This document shows, one piece after another, positions 34,460 through 41,250 of a stretch of DNA of 64,000 bases. The position numbers and the translations under genes are program-made. How positions within the stretch are numbered: position 1 is the stretch's first letter; each line of letters starts with the position of its first letter. The notes beneath the pieces were generated by a model, which searched no databases, was not told the DNA's origin, and saw only the letters and a list, made by a program, of their open reading frames with translations. This DNA is from Pseudomonas sp. RIT-PI-q (GTDB lineage: Bacteria; Pseudomonadota; Gammaproteobacteria; Pseudomonadales; Pseudomonadaceae): positions 1 through 64,000 of the forward strand of contig NZ_LHPC01000046.1 of the NCBI RefSeq assembly GCF_001297125.1, read 5' to 3'.

Positions 34460-35233
34460 ATGAAAGCCTCCGAACGCCACCGCGCCATCCTCGATCTCGT
34501 ACGCATTGGCGATGCCAACGTCGAGCAATTGAGCGCGGCGCTCGGGGTCTCGGAAGCCACGGTGCGACGCGACCTGACCATGCTCGCCAAACAGCGACAC
34601 CTGGTGCGCACCTACGGCGGCGCCACCGCCGTGGTCGGCGTTCATGAACCGGAAGCTTCACTGGAAGAACGCAAGACCTCGCAGTGGGAGCAGAAAGATG
34701 CCATCGCCCAAGCGGCGGCGGCTCACGTCCAGGATGGCGATACTGTCCTGCTCGATGGCGGCACCACCTGCGCCGCACTCGCTCATCATTTGTGCTCGCG
34801 GCAAGACGTGCACGTGGTCACCAACAACCTGCTCGCGGTGATGACCCTGGCCAATGCGCCGGGTATTCGCCTGACCTTGATCGGCGGCGATTTGCGCGGT
34901 TCGAGCATGAGCACGTTGGGACCGTTGGCGGAGCTGACATTGAGCCGGTTGAGCGTCGACAAAGCCTTCCTCGGCGCGGATGGCGTGGTCGCGGAATTTG
35001 GTTTGTGTGAAGCGAGTGCGCAGCAAGCGTATTTGAAGGAATGCATCATCAAGCGGGCGGCGCAGATTGTCGTACTTGCCGACACCGATAAACTCGGGCG
35101 TGCGAGGCAGCAGCATTGGACGCCGATTGAGCGGGAGTGGCGGTTGATTACGGGTGCTACGGCGGATGAGGCGGCGCTTGCACCGTTTTATGCTCTGAAA
35201 CAAATCACCGTAGAAACCGTGATCGTCGGTTAA
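34460..35233 (+). CDS. DeoR family regulator of the sugar acid operon
   Basis: 257 residues. N-terminal winged helix (RHRAILDLV, VEQLSAALGVSEATVRRDL) and a C-terminal DeoR sugar-phosphate sensor domain (DGDTVLLDGGTTCAALA, VTNNLLAV, KAFLGADGV). Start at 34460 begins the conserved domain; the frame is open further upstream over the pdxA2 end. It is 55 bases downstream of pdxA2 and likely senses a phosphorylated intermediate and binds the operator cluster at 30959-31057. Confidence 0.85.
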   Translation: MKASERHRAILDLVRIGDANVEQLSAALGVSEATVRRDLTMLAKQRHLVRTYGGATAVVGVHEPEASLEERKTSQWEQKDAIAQAAAAHVQDGDTVLLDGGTTCAALAHHLCSRQDVHVVTNNLLAVMTLANAPGIRLTLIGGDLRGSSMSTLGPLAELTLSRLSVDKAFLGADGVVAEFGLCEASAQQAYLKECIIKRAAQIVVLADTDKLGRARQQHWTPIEREWRLITGATADEAALAPFYALKQITVETVIVG

Positions 35234-35248
35234 GCACCGTCGCATTGT

Positions 35249-35312
35249 AGTAGCCTGGCTTGCCAGCGATGGCGTCCTCAAGACCGCTATCGCCGGCAAG
35301 TCGAGCGCCTAC
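35249..35312. repeat. Degenerate inverted REP pair
   Basis: GTAGCCTGGCTTGCCAGCGATGG-like arm (35250-35272) faces a decayed copy (35288-35311). It is at the border between the sugar acid operon and the accessory pocket. Confidence 0.55.
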
Positions 35313-35372
35313 GAAAAGCGATTTTCGTGCTCATGTCGCCAACATCCAATTTCGGTAACACGTTCCAATAAC

Positions 35373-35435
35373 ATGTCGTCCGCGGCGACATGTTCTCAAG
35401 ACGTGTCGCAAAAAGTGAAAAACAGCGATACGTTA
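35373..35435. repeat. 60-bp imperfect repeat, copy 1
   Basis: Contains GCGACATG and CGTGTCGC around TTCTCAAGA, then a shared AAAAA(G/T)TGAAAAAC tail. About four fifths of positions match 36455-36518. A further partial unit (AACACGTTCCAATAACATG) lies directly upstream at 35357-35376. Function unknown; the arms could form a hairpin or a protein-binding site. Confidence 0.6.
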
Positions 35436-35473
35436 GCGCCTCACGTCGTACGCAGAGTACAAACCAGAATGCA

Positions 35474-35502
35474 AAAAGCCCCGATTATTCGGGGCTTTTT
35501 CA
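35474..35502. terminator. Bidirectional terminator, end of the DUF3077 transcript
   Basis: AAAAAGCCCCGA and TCGGGGCTTTTT with an ATTAT loop, 16 bases after the DUF3077 stop on the minus strand. Confidence 0.8.
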
Positions 35503-35517
35503 TGCGTGCGATTTAAA

Positions 35518-35808
35518 TCACGAAGACGTTACTGGCTCACTGCTACACGCCGCGTCGAGCACCTTCACCACGTCATCGATGATCGCCTTACTCATATCCT
35601 GCAAAAAATGCGACGCCCAGGCATGCCGATCAGACTCGCGAATCATGGCGGCGTCTGACGCCAGCAATTTGGAGATGTGGAGCAGATCCGAAGCGTGGTA
35701 GAGCGCCTGGATAATCGGGACACCCCGATTGATTCGGAATAGAGGTTGGTTGTCGTGGTAGGAGAATGGGGTGAGGCCGATGGTTTTCAGGTCTTGAGGG
35801 TTGGTCAT
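35518..35808 (-). CDS. DUF3077 family small protein
   Basis: 96 residues. PLFRINRGVPIIQALYHASDLL followed by a second helix is the hallmark of the DUF3077 family of short Pseudomonas proteins (motif split: PLFRINRGVP and IIQALYHASDLL at about 23-44). No signal peptide. Function unknown. GGAGG lies seven bases before the ATG, and ATGA overlaps the stop of a 38-codon ORF, so it is translationally coupled to a gene whose start is a predicted C4 target. Confidence 0.85.
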   Translation of the reverse strand: MTNPQDLKTIGLTPFSYHDNQPLFRINRGVPIIQALYHASDLLHISKLLASDAAMIRESDRHAWASHFLQDMSKAIIDDVVKVLDAACSSEPVTSS

Positions 35809-35921
35809 TGGGCACCTCCGGCGGATGCGAGGTACTGAGAAGTCGCGGGCCTTCGACGAATGCCCGGTGCTGAAGCAACGAGCTTGCTAACACAGATTTT
35901 GGACGGATCAATCTTGTACAT
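35805..35921 (-). CDS. 38-residue ORF translationally coupled to DUF3077 (icd-like position)
   Basis: Too short for most gene finders. It begins MYKIDPSKICVSKLV and ends SAGGAQ; it is basic, with RRR at residues 22-24. AGGAG lies six bases before the ATG and its TGA overlaps the DUF3077 ATG by four bases. Its ribosome binding site overlaps the b site (35931-35938) predicted to pair with the C4-type RNA. In P1 the C4 target is icd upstream of ant; this ORF holds the equivalent place. It may be a real peptide or only a ribosome-loading device. Confidence 0.6.
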   Translation of the reverse strand: MYKIDPSKICVSKLVASAPGIRRRPATSQYLASAGGAQ

Positions 35922-35930
35922 GGTCTAGCT

Positions 35931-35982
35931 CCTATCGTTGAGGAACTGCCACGAACCGTCGCCAAACGATTATGGGTGGCAG
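35931..35982 (-). promoter_or_regulatory. Downstream C4 target, locus B
   Basis: CCTATCGT on the plus strand at 35931-35938 overlaps the ribosome binding site of the 38-codon ORF; it pairs with 36007-36014 over eight bases with one G-U. The hairpin 35946-35952/35976-35982 (7 bp) with inner stem 35957-35959/35966-35968 shows loop CGCCAA at 35960-35965, complementary to the antisense loop at 35994-35999. Confidence 0.6.
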
Positions 35983-36052
35983 CTATGCGCAGGTTGGCGA
36001 ACCGGGACAATAGGAACCCGGCAGACCCGAAGGTCTCCCGCGCACAGCCGCC
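35978..36052 (-). ncRNA. C4-type antisense RNA, locus B
   Basis: Same fold as locus A. Closing stem 36040-36052/35978-35990, 13 bp with two G-U pairs. A hairpin with a TTCG loop at 36023-36036. CCGGG/CCCGG stem enclosing the b' segment 36007-36014. Antisense hairpin 35992-35995/36000-36003 with loop 35994-35999 complementary to CGCCAA at 35960-35965 and 36127-36132. Bases differ from locus A in every stem but pairing is kept. It resembles the P1 C4 and P4 CI immunity RNAs; processing from the leader is expected by analogy. Confidence 0.72.
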
Positions 36053-36107
36053 ATAAAAAACACGAGCGAAAAAAAACGCCAGCAATCGTCATGGTGGCGC
36101 CTGTGCG

Positions 36108-36156
36108 CCTATTGTTTAGGTCGGGTCGCCAAACCCGGTCGCTGATTTTGCAGCGA
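36108..36156 (-). promoter_or_regulatory. Upstream C4 target, locus B
   Basis: CCTATTGT (36108-36115) is a perfect eight-base complement of the antisense segment 36007-36014. The hairpin 36122-36126/36133-36137 carries loop CGCCAA at 36127-36132, and a 6-bp hairpin (36139-36144/36151-36156) marks the 5' end. This a1-b1 arrangement followed by the antisense RNA and a2-b2 is the P1 order. Nothing else is recognised between 36157 and 36332 apart from the AT-rich start of the next remnant. Confidence 0.55.
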
Positions 36157-36332
36157 TGTAGGCAGCGTAGCGTGAGGAAGGGCGATCCGCAACTGTGGCA
36201 AAGTGCTTGCTGTGACCACGAGAGTTTTAGGGGTTTTTATGGCTAGCCAATAATTATTGGCTATCCATAATTTTCATAATTTGAAGACGGCGTGCTGATA
36301 GCCTTGCCGACTTGCTGAAGGAGGCATCAGGA

Positions 36333-36518
36333 ATGGACTTTGAAATAGATCAGTTTCAAAAGGACTTGCTGGAATCTGTACGCGAAATGAATGAGAGCCA
36401 AGCTCTTCCTATTGCTGAGGATAGGGTGTTAACGCAGGAGCACTCTGTACCGCCTATGTCGTCGTCAGCGACACGTTCCCAAAGCGTGTCGCATAAATTG
36501 AAAAACTGCGACGCGTAA
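36333..36518 (+). pseudogene. Remnant of an antitoxin gene (N-terminus only)
   Basis: 61 codons. The first half, MDFEIDQFQKDLLESVREMN, is the typical N-terminus of XRE/NadS-type antitoxins that pair with RelE/HigB-type toxins, with AAGGAGG well placed upstream. The helix-turn-helix that should follow is missing: from about codon 40 the frame runs into the 60-bp repeat (36455-36518), which supplies the end and stop. No toxin gene precedes it. It looks like the scar of a deleted toxin-antitoxin pair. Confidence 0.55.
36455..36518. repeat. 60-bp imperfect repeat, copy 2
   Basis: Contains an 8-bp stem GCGACACG/CGTGTCGC around TTCCCAAAG and the same TGAAAAAC tail as copy 1 at 35373-35435. It forms the end of the antitoxin remnant, so its arrival may have broken that gene. 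Confidence 0.6.
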
Positions 36519-36650
36519 CAAAACGGACTACATCAAAAGAGTCTGAGTCCTACCGCAGAAGAAGCCAGCGATAACTACCAAACAGCAGCCCATCAATCGT
36601 CTACTGAGGCGTTCGGAGGGCATCGACTGTTTCTGGTAGGAATCCATCAT

Positions 36651-36998
36651 TTGAAGAAGTTTGCTTTTGTAAGTGAAGCCGCAACACGTGAGTACAGGGA
36701 CTTGCCGGGCTGGGTACAGGATGAGTTCGGGAAAGACCTGATGCGTGTGCAGTACAGCGGGGATCCCGAGCTGGCGATCAAGCAGCTGAGCTCTGTGGGG
36801 GCGGGCGCTACTGAGTTGATCATCAATGGCAGCCCGGCATACCGATGCATCTACATTGCGAAGTATGCGGATACCATTTTCGTTCTTCACTCGTTCGTCA
36901 AAACGACGAATCGAACCGATCGTCACGCAATGGTGGTTGCGGAAGATCGGTTGAAGGAGCTGAAAAGAGAACTTCGAAAGATGGGTTTCAACGTCTAG
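36651..36998 (+). CDS. RelE/ParE-superfamily toxin, Gp49-like (DUF891)
   Basis: 115 residues. VQDEFGKDLMRVQYSGDP, VGAGATELIING, AYRCIYIAKYADTIFVLHSF and a final KELKRELRKM match Gp49-like toxins, which are thought to cleave or block mRNA at the ribosome. The start codon is TTG, with AGGA about nine bases before it. The expected partner is an XRE antitoxin directly downstream on the same strand; instead the XRE gene is on the opposite strand and the two 3' ends overlap by four bases. Confidence 0.75.
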   Translation: MKKFAFVSEAATREYRDLPGWVQDEFGKDLMRVQYSGDPELAIKQLSSVGAGATELIINGSPAYRCIYIAKYADTIFVLHSFVKTTNRTDRHAMVVAEDRLKELKRELRKMGFNV

Positions 36999-37318
36999 CA
37001 GGCACGTGCTTGTGAAATGACAATCTGCGGCAACGCGCCGTCATCGTCGGACGGCAACGTAAACGTGGTACGGAAGCCGAGTCTATCCAGCATGTCCATC
37101 ATTGCATCGATCGTAAATTTCTCGATCTTGCCGGTAGCGAGCTCTGAGACGCGTGATTGGGTCACGTTTAACCTGGTAGCGGCTTCGTTTTGTGTTAGCC
37201 CCAGCTTTTTGATGCAGTCAGTGATGAAGATTGATAGCTCCATTTTCAGTGCCATTTTGCTGGCGACTTCTTCGTCATGCGTGACATGGAATGGGCTATC
37301 GAAGAATTGAATGGCCAT
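36995..37318 (-). CDS. XRE family antitoxin (HTH_37 type)
   Basis: 107 residues. Central helix-turn-helix LGLTQNEAATRLNVTQSRVSEL with the following TGKIEKFTIDAMMDMLDRLG is typical of antitoxins of Gp49-like/HigB toxins (in parts: LGLTQNEAATRLNVTQ, SRVSEL). Start at 37318 is preferred over 37324 because AAGGTG lies seven bases before it. It faces the toxin gene and overlaps its end. A palindrome just upstream (37341-37360) probably lets it repress itself. Confidence 0.78.
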   Translation of the reverse strand: MAIQFFDSPFHVTHDEEVASKMALKMELSIFITDCIKKLGLTQNEAATRLNVTQSRVSELATGKIEKFTIDAMMDMLDRLGFRTTFTLPSDDDGALPQIVISQARAC

Positions 37319-37340
37319 GAGCATTCACCTTTTGCAGAAA

Positions 37341-37360
37341 TTATCTAAAATTTACGATAA
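37341..37360 (-). promoter_or_regulatory. Palindromic operator of the XRE antitoxin gene
   Basis: TTATCTAAAATTTACGATAA is symmetric at 16 of 20 positions and lies 23-42 bases upstream of the start, over the likely -10 region. Confidence 0.5.
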
Positions 37361-37501
37361 ATGCAGGTTAGACGATTGGCCGTTGTTGATGCAATTGTTT
37401 TTTGTGCCGGTCAAAAGTAAATCTGCCCCCTTTTGCAGTGGCGATGATCTGCAAGATTGTCGGAAATCTCCGAGGGGAAAAGGGGATCCACCTGATTTCT
37501 C

Positions 37502-38086
37502 ATGACGCTTCAACTGGCTGAAATAGCGGTTGATGCCGAAAGAGATTTTCCGATGTGTGTGCCAAAGGTAAAGGAGGCTCCGGATCAAGAAAACTGGAAG
37601 GATCTTGGCTTGCCTGATCTGCGGGATATTTCTGTAACGCTTTCGACTCCCGCATTGCGGGAGCTACCAGGTGCAGCCGATTTCCACTCCGCCGTCGAGC
37701 AGGTCGCGCTGGGTTTTGGATTGCAGCAAGGAATTGACGCCGTGCTGATTGAAACGCCATACGTACCGATCACCATTTGGCGCCACCATCTTTTCCACAT
37801 CGTAGAAAAACGTCCAAACGCCCGAGAACGCTTTACCGATTTCGCTGTGGACACGCTCCGCAATCCCTTGGAAATCTGGCGAGTTTCCTACAGCGACGGT
37901 TCCCATCGTCTGGCATTCATTGGGTTGTACAACACGAAATACCAGATGCTAGTAGTCATCCATGTTGACCATGGAAACTTGCTTTGGAATTTCATGAATT
38001 GTGAGAAAAAGGCACTGAACAAGCACCGACATGGCGAGTTGGTCTATCAACGTTGCCTGGGACCAAAACAAAAAAAGCAGCCTTGA
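37502..38086 (+). CDS. PBECR2-like nuclease-fold protein of phage origin
   Basis: 194 residues. The second half (HHLFHIVEKRPNARERF, TLRNPLEIWRV, a run of beta strands, NKHRHGELVY) resembles the phage Barnase-EndoU-ColicinE5/D-RelE nuclease fold domain PBECR2, usually fused to the C-terminus of Mu F-like head proteins. The first 90 residues are unfamiliar and no phage head gene is present. There is no good ribosome binding site before 37502 and an in-frame stop lies three codons upstream, so it may be a fragment or a captured toxin domain. Terminator overlaps its 3' end. Confidence 0.5.
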   Translation: MTLQLAEIAVDAERDFPMCVPKVKEAPDQENWKDLGLPDLRDISVTLSTPALRELPGAADFHSAVEQVALGFGLQQGIDAVLIETPYVPITIWRHHLFHIVEKRPNARERFTDFAVDTLRNPLEIWRVSYSDGSHRLAFIGLYNTKYQMLVVIHVDHGNLLWNFMNCEKKALNKHRHGELVYQRCLGPKQKKQP

Positions 38087-38101
38087 CTAGGCTGCTTTCT
38101 T
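38075..38101 (+). terminator. Rho-independent terminator
   Basis: AAGCAGCC and GGCTGCTT with a TTGACTA loop and following TCTT; the stem overlaps the stop codon of the nuclease-fold gene. Confidence 0.7.
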
Positions 38102-38455
38102 GAAAAGGTTGCTTGATATTGTGCTCCCTCAAGCGGGGGAGAAGAGGTCTCACCCGAACGTTGATACTCAGGTCATCAACGGGGTTCCTAACGCCAACTA
38201 TTGCCACCTGAAGGCAGTCGGTTTCGCGCTCTTGGGCCGATTCTCTGTCACCAATGACTTATATGTCAACCCGACCGTTCAGCTCGCGTCGACGTTGAGT
38301 TGAAACAGCGTTTGTTTTGCCTGCCGCCAAGCACTCATTACACAACGTAACTAATGATGTTCCCGCCCCCACCTTTATCCCCTCCACCTAACTCCCTACA
38401 TTGAACTCCAACGCCGACCCATTCATTCCGAAGGGAAGGTCACTGGAGATTCCTC
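38102..38455. other. Gene-free stretch at the right border of the accessory pocket
   Basis: Short open frames on both strands have neither ribosome binding sites nor family-like sequence. The stretch from 38330 carries the likely promoter of the tautomerase gene. No repeat or integration site is seen. Confidence 0.4.
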
Positions 38456-38677
38456 ATGCCTTTCGTAAGCGTACGCATTACCCGCGATGGCGTTACCTCT
38501 GAGCAGAAAGCTCAGGTGATCGCCGAAATCACTGAAACACTGGAACGCGTCCTCAAAAAGGATCCGCACCTGACCCACATCGTGATCGAAGAAGTCGACA
38601 CCGATAACTGGGGCTACGCCGGCATCACCACCACCCAGTACCGCAAGCAACTGGCTGAGGCGGAGGGGAAGTCATGA
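38456..38677 (+). CDS. 4-oxalocrotonate tautomerase family protein
   Basis: 73 residues. Pro2, which becomes the N-terminal catalytic proline after Met removal, is present (MPFVSVRITRDG). VIVEE-like HIVIEEVDTDNWGYAG follows at 42-57. Family members are small hexameric enzymes using the proline as general base. GGAG precedes the ATG. The stop overlaps the next gene by four bases. Confidence 0.85.
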   Translation: MPFVSVRITRDGVTSEQKAQVIAEITETLERVLKKDPHLTHIVIEEVDTDNWGYAGITTTQYRKQLAEAEGKS

Positions 38678-39330
38678 CTTCCACCGTCACCATCGATTTT
38701 GTCTCCGATGTGGTGTGCCCGTGGTGCGCGTTGGGCGCGACGGCGCTGGAGCAAGCGATTGCGAACGTAGCTGGTGAAGTGTCGGTGGAGCTGACCTACA
38801 AGCCCTTCGAGTTGAACCCGGACATGCCGGCAGTCGGCGAAAAAGCGGTCGAGCATTTGATGCGCAAGTATGGACGGACTGCCGAGGACGTCGCTGCCGG
38901 CAAAGCCATGCAGATCGAACGTGGTGCGGCCATCGGCTTCAAGTTCGATCTGGAGAAGCGCACGCACTTCTACAACACCTTTGATGCTCACCGGCTGTTG
39001 TTGTGGGCGTTGCAGGAAGGTCGGCAAGTCGAGCTGAAGAAGATTCTGCTGCGGGCTTACTTCAGCGAAGGCCAGAACCCGAGTGATCGCGAGACGCTGG
39101 TTCGTTTGGCCGCTCAAGCAGGACTAGATGCGGCGGCTGCGAAAGAGGTCTTGGCGTCCGGAGCGTTTGCCAAGGAAGTACGTGAGCTTGAAGCGTTTTA
39201 CCACCAGCGCGGCATCAACTCGGTGCCGGCCATGGTCCTGAACGGTCGTCACCTGGTGTCCGGTTCGCAGTCGGTCGAGTACTACGAACAGATGTTGAGA
39301 CAAATGGCGACGGCCCCCGCTGAAGCCTGA
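38674..39330 (+). CDS. FrnE-like DsbA family oxidoreductase
   Basis: 218 residues, cytoplasmic. Active site Cys15-Pro-Trp-Cys18 (VVCPWCALG), YKPFELNPDMP, the RAYFSEGQNPSD loop and SVPAMVLNGRHLVSGSQ cis-Pro region define the FrnE type. It overlaps the tautomerase gene (ATGA) and precedes an SDR gene by 43 bases; together they look like a small detoxification or quinone-handling unit, which is inference. Confidence 0.85.
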   Translation: MTSTVTIDFVSDVVCPWCALGATALEQAIANVAGEVSVELTYKPFELNPDMPAVGEKAVEHLMRKYGRTAEDVAAGKAMQIERGAAIGFKFDLEKRTHFYNTFDAHRLLLWALQEGRQVELKKILLRAYFSEGQNPSDRETLVRLAAQAGLDAAAAKEVLASGAFAKEVRELEAFYHQRGINSVPAMVLNGRHLVSGSQSVEYYEQMLRQMATAPAEA

Positions 39331-39373
39331 TTACTTACTTTTTTAAACCATCATTTATTAGTAGAGGTTCATC

Positions 39374-40084
39374 ATGAGCAATTCGAAAAAAGTCATCGTT
39401 ATCACCGGCGCATCCCAAGGTCTCGGCGCAGGCATGGTCAAGGCTTTCCGTGACCTGGATTACAAAGTTGTCGCCACTTCGCGTTCGATCAAACCGTCCA
39501 CCGACCCGGACATCCTCACCGTGGCCGGCGACATCGGCGACCCGGCGGTCGCCCAACAAGTGATCCGTGAAACCATCGCCCGTTTCGGCCGCATCGATTC
39601 CCTGGTCAACAACGCCGGGATCTTCGTCGCCAAACCGTTCACCGCTTACACCCAGGAAGACTACGCCGCCGTGCTGTCGGTCAACCTGAATGGCTTCTTC
39701 TACATCACCCAACTCGCCATCGCCGAGATGGAAAAACAAGGCAGCGGCCACGTCGTCAACATCACCACCAGCCTGGTGGACCACGCTATCGATGGCGTGC
39801 CATCGGTACTGGCCTCGCTGACCAAAGGTGGCCTGAACGCCGCGACCAAATCCCTGGCCATCGAATACGCCAAGCGCGGCATCCGCGTAAACGCGGTGTC
39901 CCCTGGCATCATCAAGACGCCGATGCACGGCGAAGAAACCCATGAAGCATTGGGGAACCTGCACCCGGTCGGGCACATGGGCGAGATCAGCGACATTGCG
40001 CAAGCGGTCGTGTATCTGGACAACGCCAACTTCGTTACTGGCGAAATCCTGCACGTCGATGGTGGTCAGAGCGCCGGTCACTAA
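39374..40084 (+). CDS. SDR family protein lacking the catalytic tyrosine
   Basis: 236 residues with a clear SDR fold: GASQGLG NAD motif (12-18), NNAG, and the C-terminal VSPGIIKTPM. In the YxxxK motif the Tyr is replaced: the sequence reads SVLASLTKGG, with Ala four residues before the Lys, and the catalytic Ser position shows NITTSLVD. It may use another residue, bind without catalysis, or act in a different way. AGAGG precedes the ATG; a terminator follows. Confidence 0.8.
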   Translation: MSNSKKVIVITGASQGLGAGMVKAFRDLDYKVVATSRSIKPSTDPDILTVAGDIGDPAVAQQVIRETIARFGRIDSLVNNAGIFVAKPFTAYTQEDYAAVLSVNLNGFFYITQLAIAEMEKQGSGHVVNITTSLVDHAIDGVPSVLASLTKGGLNAATKSLAIEYAKRGIRVNAVSPGIIKTPMHGEETHEALGNLHPVGHMGEISDIAQAVVYLDNANFVTGEILHVDGGQSAGH

Positions 40085-40107
40085 GACCTGACTTGATCTG
40101 TCCACAG

Positions 40108-40136
40108 CGCCGTCGACCCCTGTCGACGGCGTTTTC
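40108..40136 (+). terminator. Rho-independent terminator
   Basis: CGCCGTCGAC and GTCGACGGCG around CCCT, followed by TTTT. Confidence 0.8.
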
Positions 40137-40152
40137 ATTTGGAGAGCGCACC

Positions 40153-40995
40153 ATGACCATCGACGTTCACAAGGTTTTCCTGATTACCGGGGTCAGTTCA
40201 GGCTTCGGCCTGGCTTTTTCGCAAGCAGCATTGGCGGCGGGGCACACGGTGGTGGGCACGGTGCGACGCGAATCCGAGCGAGCCGCGTTCGAAGCGCTGG
40301 ACGCCGATCGCGCCAAAGCGTTCGTGCTCGACGTCACCGATTACCCGGTGATCGAACCGCTGGTGGCCGGTATCCTGCACGAGGTGGGCCGGATCGACGT
40401 GTTAGTGAACAACGCCGGTTATGGCCATGAAGGCATTCTCGAAGAGTCACCGCTGACGGAGATGCAGCGCCAGTTCGACGTTAACGTGTTTGGCGCAGTG
40501 GCCATGATCAAGGCGGTTCTGCCCGGCATGCGCGAACGGCGCAGCGGGCACATCATCAACATCACCTCCATGGCCGGCTTCATCACCTTGCCGGGCATCG
40601 CCTACTACAGCGGCAGTAAATTCGCCCTCGAAGGTGTGAGTGAAGCGCTGGCTAAAGAAGTGGAAAGCCTGGGTATTCACGTGACGGCCGTGGCACCGGG
40701 CTCGTTTCGTACCGAATGGGCAGGTCGCTCGATGATTCGGTCGGATCGCAGCTTGAATGACTACGATTCGGTGTTCGATCCGGTCCGCAAGGCGCGTGAA
40801 GAGAAGAGTGGCAAGCAGGCTGGCGATCCGCACAAAGCGGCGCTGGCATTGTTGGCGTTGGTCGCTGCTGAGAAGCCACCGGTTCATCTGTTGCTGGGTA
40901 AGGATGCGGTGAGGCTGGTGCGCGAAAAGATCGCGGGCCTTCAGGCGGAGATTGATGCTTGGGAGCATCTTTCGGGGGCGACGGAGTTCGATTGA
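40153..40995 (+). CDS. SDR family oxidoreductase (classical, intact active site)
   Basis: 280 residues. NAD(P) motif TGVSSGFG (13-20), NNAGYGHEG, ITSMAGF and the catalytic YYSGSKFALEG Tyr-Lys pair are all present; the tail from 230 is the longer type seen in SDR family NADP-dependent reductases. GGAGAG precedes the start at 40153; earlier codons in the frame lie over the terminator. Substrate unknown. Confidence 0.85.
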   Translation: MTIDVHKVFLITGVSSGFGLAFSQAALAAGHTVVGTVRRESERAAFEALDADRAKAFVLDVTDYPVIEPLVAGILHEVGRIDVLVNNAGYGHEGILEESPLTEMQRQFDVNVFGAVAMIKAVLPGMRERRSGHIINITSMAGFITLPGIAYYSGSKFALEGVSEALAKEVESLGIHVTAVAPGSFRTEWAGRSMIRSDRSLNDYDSVFDPVRKAREEKSGKQAGDPHKAALALLALVAAEKPPVHLLLGKDAVRLVREKIAGLQAEIDAWEHLSGATEFD

Positions 40996-41038
40996 TCGAC
41001 ATGCTCGGCGTATAGAAACTCAAACCCGAAAACAACAA

Positions 41039-41064
41039 AGCCCTCGTATTTCTACGAGGGCTTC
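41039..41064. terminator. Bidirectional terminator between the SDR gene and tRNA-Thr
   Basis: AGCCCTCGTA and TACGAGGGCT with a four-base loop; T-rich sequence follows on the minus strand (end of tRNA-Thr) and weakly on the plus strand. Confidence 0.75.
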
Positions 41065-41072
41065 GTTTTGTA

Positions 41073-41148
<76 letters not shown>

Positions 41149-41250
41149 GTGTTGGGCGACGATTATAGCGATTGGATTGGTTCTGTAAACCCCTGAATTC
41201 AGACTATTTTTGCACAAGCGTCTGCTGCGGTTTTTTTGCGGGTGTTGCGG

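Noticed and set aside
38100..38303. 67-codon plus-strand ORF after the nuclease-fold gene
   Set aside because: No ribosome binding site, starts within the terminator region and has no family-like pattern.
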